64,000 nt of DNA from Clytia hemisphaerica (Eukaryota > Cnidaria > Hydrozoa > Leptothecata > Clytiidae): NCBI GenBank assembly GCA_902728285.1, contig CACVBU010001296.1, positions 161,998-225,997 of the forward strand, in the 5' to 3' direction. The stretch's first letter is position 1, and each line of letters opens with the position of its first letter. The notes beneath the pieces are model-generated. The model was not told the DNA's origin, ran no database searches, and saw only the letters and a program-made list of their open reading frames with translations. A program made the translations under genes and the position numbers. Of this stretch, positions 26,301 to 36,033 are shown piece by piece.

Positions 26301-26771
26301 TGTGCATTCACTTGCTTTTCCTAAACTATAACTTCCATCGGTACAAAGCACTGGTGTTATGGATGTGTTACTACAAGCGTGACCGATAGGGCAATCATTA
26401 CATTGGATTGCATTAGATTCATTAGCAAACGTTCCTAGAGGACATGGCACTGGAGCTGTTGTATTTTCATTTGGACAATAAACAATTCCAGATTTACAGC
26501 TTAAAAGAAAAGAAGGTAACTTGAGTCCAAATAGATAATAAAAGTACCATTGATATGATCAATCAACTTAACTTTGATCTAATGATGATGATGATGATAT
26601 GCATTGCATCTGATTGCATGAAACAATAAGTTTTCTAAATGATTGCTCAACAAAAATATTGACATTGAATAATGTATACCTAAACCCAGCAGCGCAATCA
26701 ATGCAATCTGAGCAAATTCCAGGGCTAAATTTTCCATCTGGACATTGAGCAGGTGCTAAGGTTCTGACAAC
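1..26771 (-). CDS. Giant multi-exon gene for a Cys-rich ephrin-receptor-like repeat protein (partial)
   Basis: Forty-three exons on the minus strand encode about 3,430 residues, almost entirely Cys-rich units of the type CPxGYYCP..G...PCPxGTF...C..C. These match the GCC2/GCC3 (ephrin-receptor-like) family of small disulfide-bonded modules. Each exon is bounded by GT and AG, and splice phase agrees across all 42 junctions, so this is one gene and not scattered ORFs. Many NxT/NxS sequons and the lack of hydrophobic segments fit a secreted or extracellular scaffold, which is inference. The first resolved exon (26680-26771) begins in phase 0 without a Met or signal peptide, so at least one upstream exon is missing. 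The 3' end lies beyond base 1. I see no EGF, CUB, Sushi or transmembrane part here. Function unknown. Exon lists are in the three block entries. Confidence 0.9.
5716..5807. repeat. 92-bp foldback element in an intron
   Basis: ACCTTATCGGGGAAA and TTTCGTCGGGGAAAA at the left are mirrored by TTTTCCCCGACGAA and TTTTCCCCGATAAGGT at the right, giving arms of about 30 bp around a short A/T loop. It sits in the intron between exons 6128-6253 and 5374-5633. It is a hairpin-type MITE or foldback repeat with no coding capacity. Confidence 0.75.
7841..8328 (-). CDS. Frame-broken exon of the giant gene with a 20-nt GT...AG stretch
   Basis: Flanking splice sites and Cys spacing make this an exon, but its 488 bp do not satisfy the required phase 1 to phase 1. 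The upstream part reads GKCDPGFYC to PYPCPAG. The downstream part reads NPCPSGTFRNQ to CPTNTTG in another frame. Between them, at 8066-8085, lies a 20-nt stretch beginning GTCATT directly after the usual CPAG exon end and finishing with CAG. Removing it leaves 468 bp and restores the frame exactly, but so would a single inserted base. A 20-nt intron would be exceptionally short for an animal, so an indel or assembly error is at least as likely. Confidence 0.7.
8969..19242 (-). CDS. Giant gene, middle block: 12 exons of CPAGYYC-type units
   Basis: Exons in coding order: 18552-19242, 17731-18102, 16228-16410, 15291-15470, 14695-14972, 12834-13139, 12317-12511, 11682-11830, 10685-11144, 9983-10314, 9482-9638, 8969-9308. 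The first is the largest exon of the gene (691 bp, about five repeat units). Splice phases agree throughout. Donors are mostly GTAAGT, GTATGT or GTGAGT. Two of the longest introns (16411-17730 and 13140-14694) occur here; the first is packed with inverted-repeat elements, while nothing recognisable was seen in the second. A recurring exon end, CPAG or CPPG followed by a phase-1 donor, suggests the array grew by duplication of exons with matching phases. This is inference from the pattern. Confidence 0.87.
15578..15874. mobile_element. 297-bp TA-flanked MITE with phased GATATCCAGGGG units
   Basis: TA dinucleotides flank ends beginning CAGTATT. The inverted repeat extends imperfectly through GGCTTTTCCAGAAA on both sides. 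The interior has a C12-A-G5 hairpin (15614-15631) followed by five copies of GATATCCAGGGG (starting near 15653, 15691, 15723, 15759 and 15791) every 31-40 bp. TA flanks and a CAGT start suggest a Tc1/mariner-type non-autonomous element, which is inference. It lies in the intron between exons 16228-16410 and 15291-15470. Confidence 0.7.
16489..16622. repeat. 134-bp near-perfect hairpin in an intron
   Basis: Arms of about 60 bp meet at a GC-rich turn (GAGGCTTCGCCGAG, near 16549-16563). Shared arm motifs are ATCCAATATG, AAATATTG and GAGAAAAGATATTGGAC. It is a foldback MITE without coding sequence. A second hairpin of unrelated sequence begins 272 bp downstream. Confidence 0.8.
16895..17025. repeat. 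131-bp hairpin with AATAATGACCGGTT ends
   Basis: AATAATGACCGGTT opens the element and its reverse complement closes it. Inside, TACTGAGAAATATTGC and CTCGAGGTCAA are mirrored with a few mismatches. This is the second foldback in intron 16411-17730. Confidence 0.75.
17610..17703. mobile_element. 94-bp MITE with 16-bp perfect TIRs and ACGTT repeats
   Basis: The ends are CAGCTGGCACACAACG and its exact reverse complement. The core is a string of GACGTT/AACGTT words. It ends 27 bp from the donor of exon 17731-18102. A diverged relative with the same layout occurs near 20996-21079 (CATATAACGTTATATG core and partial GCTGG ends), in the intron between exons 21108-21231 and 20491-20687. Confidence 0.75.
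19507..26771 (-). CDS. Giant gene, 5' block: 17 exons of short Cys-rich units
   Basis: Exons in coding order: 26680-26771, 26281-26499, 25867-26154, 25303-25493, 25112-25189 plus 24693-24703 (one exon split by an insertion), 24433-24546, 24147-24233, 23718-23945, 23294-23459, 22770-22894, 22437-22622, 21905-22155, 21587-21683, 21108-21231, 20491-20687, 20026-20151, 19507-19704. Exons are small (about 87-290 bp) and introns mostly 100-750 bp. The units follow C..CPxGx.C...PxxC..GTYS and lack the long CPAGxYCP spacers of the 3' part, so this looks like an older, compact sub-array. Phase order is 2,2,2,1,0,0,0,0,1,0,0,2,0,1,0,0,0 at the 3' junctions. The exon at 24147-24233 (29 codons) is nearly Cys-free and is the least certain; its splice sites and phase support it. 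Confidence 0.85.
20996..21079. repeat. Diverged relative of the ACGTT-rich MITE
   Basis: It has the same alternation of ACGTT/ACGTC words and a similar core as 17610-17703, with decayed GCTGG...CCAGC ends. It lies 28 bp from the donor of exon 21108-21231, so both copies sit next to an exon of the giant gene. Confidence 0.55.
24693..25189 (-). CDS. Exon of the giant gene split by a C-tract element
   Basis: The acceptor at 25190-25191 opens an exon reading NKCPDPT...CGPGYYVDATGLT. Reading then runs into C/G-rich sequence and stops. The missing end lies 403 bp further left: 24693-24703 reads on as Tyr-Cys-Val-Pro before a GTAGGT donor. Joining 25112-25189 to 24693-24703 gives 89 bp, starts with the 2 nt needed by the preceding phase-1 exon, ends in phase 0 as the next exon (24433-24546) needs, and restores the C..C spacing of the family. 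The 5-bp word AAGTC (plus strand) flanks the insert on both sides. I found no convincing splice pair that would remove the insert cleanly. Confidence 0.78.
24709..25111. mobile_element. C-tract MITE copy 1, inserted in a coding exon
   Basis: 403 bp between two copies of AAGTC (24704-24708 and 25112-25116). The ends are imperfect inverted repeats: CATGGCGTCCTCC on the left, and CATGGGATCATCC when the right end is read on the minus strand. The interior has runs of 5-8 C recurring at irregular short intervals, and close to the right end a C8-spacer-G8 hairpin. It encodes nothing. The same terminal motif and C-tract texture recur at 62195-62674 in the opposite orientation, which makes it a family. 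Transposon class unknown. Confidence 0.75.
25867..26499 (-). repeat. Tandemly duplicated exon pair in the giant gene
   Basis: Exons 26281-26499 (219 bp) and 25867-26154 (288 bp) are near-copies at base level over their shared part, including a long stretch encoding CPNENTTAPVPCPL followed by TFANESNAIQC. The 69-bp difference is one block (SCPKGTHSNVGQSSC...) that is absent from the upstream exon. Both have phase 2 at each end, so either can be lost or gained without a frameshift. The downstream copy has Trp (CPLWTF) where the upstream copy and the family have Gly. This is a recent exon duplication followed by an indel. Confidence 0.85.
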
Positions 26772-29452
26772 CTAAAGGGAAAGAGAGGACTCTACTAGAC
26801 CAAATAGTTTAGCCCACCACAAGAAGTTATCGAAATAAGGGTCGAAAACTTTGTTTGAGTGATAGACTTTTGACAGAAGCCCTCGAAATCTTTTCCTTGA
26901 AAACACTACCTACGAAAAAAGTCCATGAAAACTCAACAATGGACCACACAACCTTAATACAAACAGAAAACACCAACCTGTAGTTTTTAACACATAAAAA
27001 ACCTATAGGGAATTAGAGTGTACTCTACACAGTAGACTAGGAAACTGGATCTACTCAATCCTACATGAAAGTCAAAAGTTATTTTTCAAAAGTTTCAACT
27101 TCAACAACATTTTTCAGTCACTTGAAGACAGCAATCAATTTTTTTCATGGCCACCAAAATGTAGTTCAGCAATCTTTGTAATTTGAAAGGTTGTGAGCAT
27201 AAACTTGCTCACAGTTACCCTTGTCTGTCAGAGTGTAGGTTAGTGGTCCCAATGTATGTCTTCCTAAAATCAAACTGTATAGTCCAAAGATGTTAGAGTG
27301 AAAAACCATTGACACGTGCTTGTTCTTAAATATATTTTTTACTTGACTGATGTAAAATTTGTAAAACTTTAAATATAAATTATTTCAGGATCTTTGATAG
27401 TGCAAAGTGCCAGGCTCTACATGGCTCTACAGGCCAGAATCTACATTTTAGGGGCCACCTATATAATTTCAACTGATTTTTCACACTATAGGCAAAATTT
27501 TTCACTTAAATTAGTCTTGCCGAATTTATATTAGTTTTCCAAATTTCGAGAATATATATATAGTGTATAGTGGGATCTGATAAGCCCCTTCTAAAAGAGA
27601 GAAGGAGAAAAAATAATGAACTTCTTTCTTGCTTCTTGTTGATGACTCAAGACTCAAATTTCATAACTAACATTGCTGGAAAATAATCTACAGTAAGCCC
27701 CCCTTCTTAAACGTTCCCCCCTCCTTGATGCTATCACCCCTTTTTCATAAAAATTTATAATCCCCCCACCCCGTCTTCAATTTTTTAGTCCATCATTCAG
27801 TCTCATACAGATCTCATGATACACATGTATACACTAGTTCCTGTCTACAGTAACCCACAGGTACCTCAAAACCAACATTTTCATTTCTGGCGTTGTGTGA
27901 TATGTTTTAAGAAAATTTGGAAATTTGTCAGCTGTTCTATAAAGACTCTTTGAGATCATGACTTTAGATGTTTCCAGCTGAGAATCAGGTAGTTCTATCA
28001 AGAGCAGCCACCGGCTAGGAAATACAAAATATCTGTTCCAGTAGAGGCTGTTTTCTCCTGGAAAAACCCATCTGTTCTATGCCAAGGGTACTCCTGGATT
28101 AAAGCAGCTGTTTCGAAAAAAAATTGGATTCCTGGAAAATATATATCTGTTCTGATAAAAATTTGATGGGAAAAAATAGCTGTTCTCTACTCTAGATACT
28201 CTCCTGGAAAAAAAAATTAGGTCTCCTGGAAAAAAAAATTGAGTCACCTGGAAAAAAATTATTAGGTCTCCTGAAAAATTTGATGTGTCATTTGATTACT
28301 TGTTCCTGGATTTTTGACCGAGTGGGTGCTGGAAAATTTGAGGTGGTTTTTCTGGAATAATTTTTTTGTCGCCTGGATTCTAAGCAGGTGTTCTGAAAGG
28401 AGACGTTTCCAAGATTTATTTGTTAAATTTTCTCTCCTGGAAAAAAAAGAAGACATTTCGAAAAAAATCCGCCGGCTGCTGCTTCTGATCTATATCTCCA
28501 ATATTGATCTCAGTCGAAGACACAGTAATCTCTAGACCAGCAGAAGTATAATTCTTTTAACAATTTCTTCACCAGCATTGCTATACTAACTCCAAGCAAG
28601 ATAGTCTTTGGTGAGACCCTGTCAAGTGCTGTTTATAATCTGATGTTACAATAGACAGGTTCGAGCTGTGAGTCCAATTTTTTACAGTTGAAAAAGCGCA
28701 GGAGTCACTCACTAGATAAAAATGAGTAAACAATATAAAAATTGTGTTTTTTCTGAGGCAATTTGAACAGAGAAACTAAAACAAACTAATTCACTAACTG
28801 TCATTTTGAGGAACAAAATTAAAATTGGCAGCTCAAACCATTTCGCCATCAGTATTATCAAAGAAGATAAATAGCATGGATTCCCAGGCTAGACGAAACT
28901 GGAAACACCATGTTTCAACTGTTACTACTAAAACTTTGAAGGGAAAATAGAGCTATGTCTAAAAATTGACATTACACCCCACTAAAAATCTTACTCAATA
29001 TTTACAATGCAATCTTTTGCCTCATATTTTCTCATGCGGTCGTAAAAGTCAAAAAGTGGAAATATTTTTCAAAATTCTGTCTCTCGAACATGCTTGATTT
29101 TTGAAATTTGGCTTAGACATAACTGTACATGTCACCTTACAAACCTAGTACCCCCTAATATGATTAACTTTTAGCTGTGTTAATTTCTTAATTGGAGCTA
29201 ATTTGTTCTGAACTGAGTGTAAAATTAGTGCCCTGGAAATTGGGGATCTGTTTGAAAAATCCTGCCAGCTCTGGAGACAGAAGAAGCACAACCACACTCT
29301 TGATACTAGTCTAGTAACTCCATATTATCCAGTCAGACAGCGTGTGAAAGGTAAAGCAGCATGTCGTAGAGGTCAGAGCGAGTACAGAGGTAGCAGGAGG
29401 CGTGTATATATGTCATAGTGTCATAGAGGTAGCTAGTGGCTAGTAGGTACCG
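26772..29452. other. No recognisable gene; degenerate CTCCTGGAAAA repeats
   Basis: Upstream of the first resolved exon of the giant gene I see no exon that I can support. At about 28055-28450 there are repeated, imperfect copies of CTCCTGGAAAAAAAA with spacers such as TTAGGT. At 27700-27790 there is a short C-tract patch (CCCCCC runs every 20-30 bp) that may be a fragment of the C-tract MITE family. The missing 5' exon of the giant gene could lie here or further right. Confidence 0.5.
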
Positions 29453-31197
29453 TGAGTGGTCCTAAATCCGACAGCCCTGCCTAAATCCGACCCCCCAAAT
29501 AACTTCTATGAAAAAAATTTCTATGTTTACAAACATTCCCTTTCCAAGTTCGACAATAAACTATTGCAAGAACTTTCGAAACAAAACATCTAACAAGATA
29601 ACTTTAATGTCAAGATGTCAATTATAATGTGATCGAAAAAGTGCGAGTTGTAAAAATAATTACTATTATTCTTAATCTGTTGTTCGTGTTTGAAACGTGT
29701 AACAATTTTGTAATAAAAAATTATGTTTTGTATAAGAAGAAGCAATACTGTACACCTTTCCCGTAATTCGTAAAACTAATGTGCGCGCATTATTTTGATG
29801 CTCTCCACCGTTTGGTTTGGTCTCTGGAGGTAAACAAACCTGTTTTTGCCTGTGTTCCCTTTATAGGGAAAGTTGTTTTTTTTAAGCTTTTCTTAAGTTC
29901 TGTCGAACAAAATCCCCTCAAATTTTAGTATGTTCAATCTATTCACGATATTAATACCACCCTGAAAATATTTTGCCAAAAGAAGACACGTCGCTGTCAA
30001 ATCCCACTTTCCCTACGCAGGCAAAAACCCGTTCGGAACATTTGGCGAGTTCCTGTACGCGGCCGCAATCAAAAAAATCATAACCACACTCATAAAAAAA
30101 TTGTGTTTGTGTCTTTTTTTACCGTTTTTTGCCTAGATGATATAGCAAACATAGTAAGTATAAGCAGACTGTGCCTTTAATTGGCTGTAAAAAAATTATG
30201 CGTCGGCAAAAATTTCCTCAACTTTCAACAATGATAAAACACACCTATTTAAAAAAAATTAACCAGCGCATTTTTCATCTTTCTACTTCTTCATCTTCCA
30301 TGAAGCTCTCAAAGTTAAATAGAATTAAGCACATAAGATATTCTTATAATTGTGAAATGTTGTTCGCGCTTTCGCTACGGTGGAGTGCATGACGTAACTC
30401 GCGCGGCAACAAACTCGCCTTCTGTTGGCTGGTCATATTGGCCGTTTTGGCGTTACAGGACCCTGCCGACGCACCGGACTGTCCGGTGTATTTGTCCGGT
30501 GGCAAAAAGTATCCTTTCGCTACACCGGACGCAATAAGTCCGGTGCCAGTCCGGTGTTGCATACAGGGAATTTTGGACGCCGGACATTTACGAAACAAAA
30601 AATTAAGAAACACCGGACGCATCGGACTGGTCATTTCCGGTGTTTTGATTGTCCGGTGGAAAAAAATATCCTTCTTCAACACCGGACATCCGACTTCCTT
30701 AAGTCCGGTGTAGAGATTGTCCGGTGGTAAAAAAAATTCTCATTTTACACCGGACTTTCGCGTGTCCGGTGTTCGTTAAGTCTGGTGCGTCGGCAGGGTC
30801 CTGGCGTTACCACCCTCGAAGCAGTGGGCGCCTTCGTCATTCCGCAACTCTGTCCACCATTTTAAATGAGTTAACAATGGATCCAAAAGGGCGCCCTCAT
30901 CAAGAAAGATCATTTGCTTTGGTCTCCGGCTTTGGGAAGCAGTAAGGTTTTCGATTGTTTTCGATGGAAAATAGTAAGAAACTTAAGTTTACAAGTGCCA
31001 TTCAGTTTTTGCTGGCTGATAGAATGGCAGGATCCTGGATGGTTTCCCTAACTGCCGTTTTTTACCTCCCAAACAATTTTATACACAACGGTGGAGTGCA
31101 CATTTTCCCGGTCCATTTCTGAGAAATTTGAATTACGGGATTTGTTTTTATTTTAGTTTGTATCTTTGAAAGACCCCATCTGATTTAGGACCACTCA
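29453..31197. mobile_element. Possible 1.75-kb element with 16-bp perfect TIRs
   Basis: TGAGTGGTCCTAAATC at 29453-29468 is exactly reverse-complemented at 31182-31197. The outside 8-mers AGGTACCG and AGGTAGCA match at 6 of 8 positions, which fits an old 8-bp target-site duplication. No intact transposase ORF is present. The interior contains a complete younger MITE (30457-30802) and two of the CGGTGGAGTGC words that also occur near 59090. Class uncertain (hAT- or P-like by duplication length). Confidence 0.45.
30457..30802. mobile_element. hAT-like MITE, copy 1, with perfect 8-bp TSD
   Basis: 346 bp starting AGGACCCTGCCGACGCACCG and ending with its near-exact reverse complement, flanked by GGCGTTAC on both sides (30449-30456 and 30803-30810). 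The interior is dense in CCGGAC/GTCCGG words in both orientations, like the subterminal repeats bound by hAT transposases. It has no coding capacity. An 8-bp TSD is the hAT hallmark. Confidence 0.88.
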
Positions 31198-31252
31198 AGG
31201 TAGCAGCTGCCTGTGGGGTTGACCCAACCCTGGACCCTTTTCCTTTAGTAGC

Positions 31253-31547
31253 AGGACCCTGCCGACGCACCGGACTGTCCGGTGTATTTGTCCGGTGGCA
31301 GAAAGTATCCTTTCGCTACACCGGACGCAATAAGTCCGGCGTCAGTCCGGTGTTGCATACGGGGAATTCTGGCCGCCGGACATTTATGTTTTGATTGTCC
31401 GGTGGAAAAAAGTATCCTTCTTCGACACCGGACAACCGACTTCCTTTAGTCCGGTGTAGAGACGGTCCGGTGGTAAAAAAATTCTCATTTTACACCGGAC
31501 TTTCGCGTGTCCGGTGTTCGTTAAGTCCGGTGCGTCGGCAGGGTCCT
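31253..31547. mobile_element. hAT-like MITE, copy 2, with perfect 8-bp TSD
   Basis: 295 bp, same termini and CCGGAC-rich interior as copy 1, lacking an internal block of about 50 bp. It is flanked by TTAGTAGC on both sides (31245-31252 and 31548-31555). Sequence identity with copy 1 is high over most of the length, so both look recent. Without the insert the flanking minus-strand sequence forms a short open frame, but I could not support it as an exon. Confidence 0.88.
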
Positions 31548-32270
31548 TTAGTAGCCTGCTCAGCAGGAACAGGTGGATGGGAGCCATAACCTAATGTGTA
31601 ATGAGCTGAAATTGAAGTGAAGGATTGTAAGACATAGAATAATAGAACATAAAGATTTTACCTATACCTCTTTAGATGTGTGATGTTTATGAAAGGTGAC
31701 GCAATCACAGTAGTAGTAGCAGCAGTAGTACGTCTGTAGGTAGTAACCTAAACCAGCCAGTTTCGCGGGGTTTCTTATTACTTTCTCCAGCCTCTAAAAC
31801 AAAACGATATATGTGGTCTTTTGATGTATTATTATTATCTATATATTAATAGCGGTGCTTTGTGTGTCTGTGTGTCACCACTTTCGTTTTCGCTTTGTTT
31901 GTGTTTTAGAATTATGACTTTTAGTCTCTTGCTCCACAAATTTGTTCCATTGGATTCGCGCCATTGGCAAAAGATCGGATAGAGCTTGGTTTAGACTTTA
32001 TTCAGCCTTTGTTTTGAAATTTAAGGCCCATCTATATTTTAGTAATTTTAACTTCCAGAACTTCTGCCCAGAGTTGTCTTTTTCTCTCTTCTTTTGTTTT
32101 AAATGTTTTCGAATGTATTTAACGATTATTTATAAATGACATTCGAATTCTTTTCAAAACAAAACAATTTCATTTCATAGAAAAGAATATTTCAAAAGTA
32201 AATCAAACATAAAAATCAAAAAGTTTGTGGACAACACAGCATTCAAAGGACGATATCAAGCATAAGAATA

Positions 32271-34883
32271 CGGTGGCTTCTTAGTGCCATAAAAATGTGC
32301 GCGTTTATTTTTTACTTTTGCGCAATTTTTTTTTATATTAAAAAATGAATCGCTTTTTTACAATTTTAATCCAATTTCATTATTAATGTTTTGTGAAAAT
32401 ACTTTTGTAAAAAATTAGGTTGCATTTGCATGCATTTTTGATTGCATTTAAAGAACTAACAGCACTGTCAGATAACACACCTATATCTAACAGTGCTGTC
32501 AGATAACACACCCATATCTAAGAGCACTGTCAGATAACACTCCCATATCTAACAGCACTGTCAGATAACACTCCCATATCTAGCAGCACTGTCAGATAAC
32601 ACTCCGACATCTAACAGCACTGTCAGATAACACCCCAATATCTAAGAGCACTGTCAGATAACACTCCGATATCTAACAGCACTGTCAGATAACACTCTGA
32701 TATCTAACAGCACTGTCAGATAACACCCTGATATCTGACAGTACTGTCAGATAACACCCCAATATCTAACAGCACTGCCAGATAACACTCCGACATCTAA
32801 CAGCACTGTCAGATAACACCCCAATATCTAAGAGCACTGTCAGATAACACCCCAATATCTAACAGCACTGTTAGATAGCACTCCGATATCTAACAGTGCT
32901 GTTAGATATCGGAGTGTTATCTGACAGTGATGTTAGATATTGGGGTGTTATCTGACAGCACTGTTAGATATGGGAGTGTTATCTGACAGTGCTGTTAGAT
33001 ATGGGAGTGTTATCTGACAGTGCTGTTAGATATCGGAGTGCTATCTGACAGTGCTGCTAGATATCGGAGTGTTATCTGACAGTGCTGTTAGATATCAGAG
33101 TGTTATCTAACAGTGCTGTTAGATATGGGAGTGTTATCTGACAGTGCTGTTAGATATCAGAGTGTTATCTAACAGTGCTGTTAGATATCGCAGTGTTATC
33201 TAACAGTGCTGTTGAGTGTTATCTAACAGTGCTGTTAGATATCGCAGTGTTATCTAACAGTGCTGTTAGATATCGGAGTGTTATCTGACAGTGCTGTTAG
33301 ATATTGGGGTGTTATCTGACAGTGCTGTTAGATATCGGGGTGTTATCTGACAGTGCTGTTAGATATTGGGGTGTTATCTGACAGTGCTGTTAGATATGGG
33401 AGTGTTATCTAACAGTGCTGTTAGATATTGCAGTGTTATCTAACAGTGCTGTTAGATATCGCAGTGTTATCTAACAGTGCTGTTAGATATCGGAGTGTTA
33501 TCTGACAGTGCTGTTAGATATGGGAGTGTTATCTAACAGTGCTGTTAGATATGGGAGTGTTATCTGACAGTGCTGTTAGATATCGCAGTGTTATCTAACA
33601 GTGCTGTTAGATATCGCAGTGTTATCTAACAGTGCTGTTAGATATCGGAGTGTTATCTGACAGTGCTGTTAGATATTGGGGTGTTATCTGACAGTGCTGT
33701 TAGATATCGGGGTGTTATCTGACAGTGCTGTTAGATATCAGAGTGTTATCTAACAGTGCTGTTAGATATCGCAGTGTTATCTAACAGTGCTGTTAGATAT
33801 CGGAGTGTTATCTGACAGTGCTGTTAGATATTGGGGTGTTATCTGACAGTGCTGTTAGATATCGGGGTGTTATCTGACAGTGCTGTTAGATATCAGAGTG
33901 TTATCTGACAGTGCTGCTAGATATCAGAGTGTTATCTAACAGTGCTGTTAGATATCGGAGTGTTATCTGACAGTGCTGTTAGATATTGGGGTGTTATCTG
34001 ACAGTGCTGTTAGATATTGGGGTGTTATCTGACAGTGCTGTTAGATATTGCAGTGTTATCTAACAGTGCTGTTAGATATCGCAGTGTTATCTAACAGTGC
34101 TGTTAGATATCGGAGTGCTATCTGACAGTGCTGCTAGATATGGGAGTGTTATCTAACAGTGCTGTTAGATATCAGAGTGTTATCTGACAGTGCTGTTAGA
34201 TATTGGGGTGTTATCTAACAGTGCTGTTAGATATCGGAGTGCTATCTAACAGTGCTGCTAGATATGGGAGTGTTATCTGACAGTGCTGTTAGATATCAGA
34301 GTGGTATCTAACAGTGCTGTTAGATATTGGAGTGTTATCTGACAGTGCTGTTAGATATGGGAGTGTTATCTAACAGTGCTGTTAGATATGGGAGTGTTAT
34401 CTAACAGTGCTGTTAGATATCAGAGTGTTATCTGACAGTGCTGTTAGATATTGGGGTGTTATCTAACAGTGCTGTTAGATATCGGAGTGCTATCTAACAG
34501 TGCTGCTAGATATGGGAGTGTTATCTGACAGTGCTGTTAGATATTGGGGTGTTATCTAACAGTGCTGTTAGATATCGGAGTGTTATCTGACAGTGCTGTT
34601 AGATATGGGAGTGTTATCTAACAGTGCTGTTAGATATGGGAGTGTTATCTGACAGCACTGTTAGATATGGGAGTGTTATCTGGCAGTGCTGTTGTTAGTT
34701 CTTTAAATGCAATCAAAAATGCATGCAAATGCAACCTAATTTTTTACAAAAGTATTTTCACAAAACATTAATAATGAAATTGGATTAAAATTTAAAAAGG
34801 CGATTCACTTTTCAACATAAAAAAAATTGTGCAAAAGTAAAAAAAAAAAACGCGCACATTTATATGGCACTAAGGAGCCACCG
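32271..34883. mobile_element. 2.6-kb foldback element filled with a 31-bp satellite
   Basis: Outer inverted repeats of about 190 bp (32271-32460 and 34692-34883, starting CGGTGGCT) enclose roughly 72 satellite units. TA lies directly outside both ends, compatible with a TA target duplication. No protein is encoded. The outer arms are AT-rich with long A/T runs. The similarity of the two arms (only scattered differences) suggests either a young element or ongoing gene conversion between arms. Confidence 0.85.
32457..34696. repeat. 31-bp satellite array with one orientation switch
   Basis: The unit reads GATATCTAACAGCACTGTCAG followed by ATAACACTCC. It runs in one orientation for about 14 units, then from a centre at 32897-32898 runs in the opposite orientation for about 58 units. 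Each unit contains TATCTAACAG-TG-CTGTTAGATA, itself a 10-bp palindrome. Unit variants at the 4-5 bases after ATAT (CGGAG, TGGGG, GGGAG, CAGAG, CGCAG) recur in the same order at several places, indicating higher-order duplication. Confidence 0.9.
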
Positions 34884-34885
34884 TA

Positions 34886-36033
34886 GATTATCACCCTGGT
34901 GTGTAAGCTGGCTTGTTTTGAATTTTGAGATTGATATTTTTTCCCCATCATCTTTGATCACGTGATCAAAATCCACGTCAGAGAATGGTCAATAAAATCG
35001 GGGAACTCAATGCGCACTCATTTGGAAGGGCAATGTAACGTTACCCAGCTAAATTAATGTACATTACTGTAAAAAAAACTGAATTCATAATTCTGCCTGA
35101 TTAGATCAATCGTCAAAAGTATTAGTGCTATTATAATAAAAAGTGGAAATTCTAGTTTAGATTTCTAAAATGGTTCTGCTATCTCCAACACTAAAATTAG
35201 GGCTGAAATTTGATAAGTAATTATTAACTGTTTGCGTAGCCCTTCGACTTAAAGTTCGAGCATCTTCTCACTTTTATACTAGGGTAAGCATTTATTTTTC
35301 TCTGGAGGGGCTGTCTGGTTGGTATTTTACAGACCAGAATGTAAACTTGACTGAAATCATGTTTCGACTGGTTGACTTTTTTCCGCTGAAGAGTGATTTG
35401 TCGAAGAAAAGAGATCAGTAACAGAATATATTCGTTCCCGTGAGTAGTATTTGGCACTTTGCAGAACGATCTGTAAAATACACGTTCATCACCTGCTGGA
35501 ACTCAGGAAATACTGGAGCTTTTGAAATTCTTCCTAGTCATAAATATTGACCATCTAAGACAGTGTGCAAAATTTTACAGATCGGTCCGTATCCTACCTG
35601 AAATACTCACTCTCAGCACCAACACCACTCGTCTGATTTTGCTGAAATTTGACCGCAAATAATAAGTCAATAACATTTACTAATCAGTCATTGCAGTATC
35701 CTAGGGCTGATTTAAGGGCTTATTTGGAACTACCTTACAAAATTCGAGCAAAAAAATTAAATGAAACAAGTTAGAGAATATTTTCGGTATTTTCAAGAAT
35801 GATGACGTCATCAGGTGACAATGGCAATCAATGATGGTAGAATTTTTACCAAAGATGCCAAAAACCTCATTCCCTGCGTATTATCGGCTTTTTGATGCTT
35901 ACTGATGGCGCGGCGCTAGATAATAATCAATCAGCAACGTAAATCAGTAACGTAAGTAAAGGATGGAATACACCGGGACGAGGTTGAGATGCCAATTCAT
36001 ATTTCGTGCACACTTACAAGATTTAAAGTCAAT
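34886..36033. other. Non-coding stretch, nothing recognised
   Basis: AT-rich sequence between the foldback element and the next MITE. Only short random ORFs were seen, with no splice-linked exons or known motifs. Confidence 0.4.

Noticed and set aside
31384-31609. Minus-strand ORF MAPIHLFLLSRLLK... as signal-peptide exon of the giant gene
   Set aside because: Most of this ORF lies inside MITE copy 2. Removing the MITE leaves a different open frame with no clear donor and no link in phase to exon 26680-26771.
32457-34696. CRISPR-like array
   Set aside because: There are no unique spacers: units are contiguous 31-bp satellites with small variants, inside a foldback element of a eukaryotic genome.
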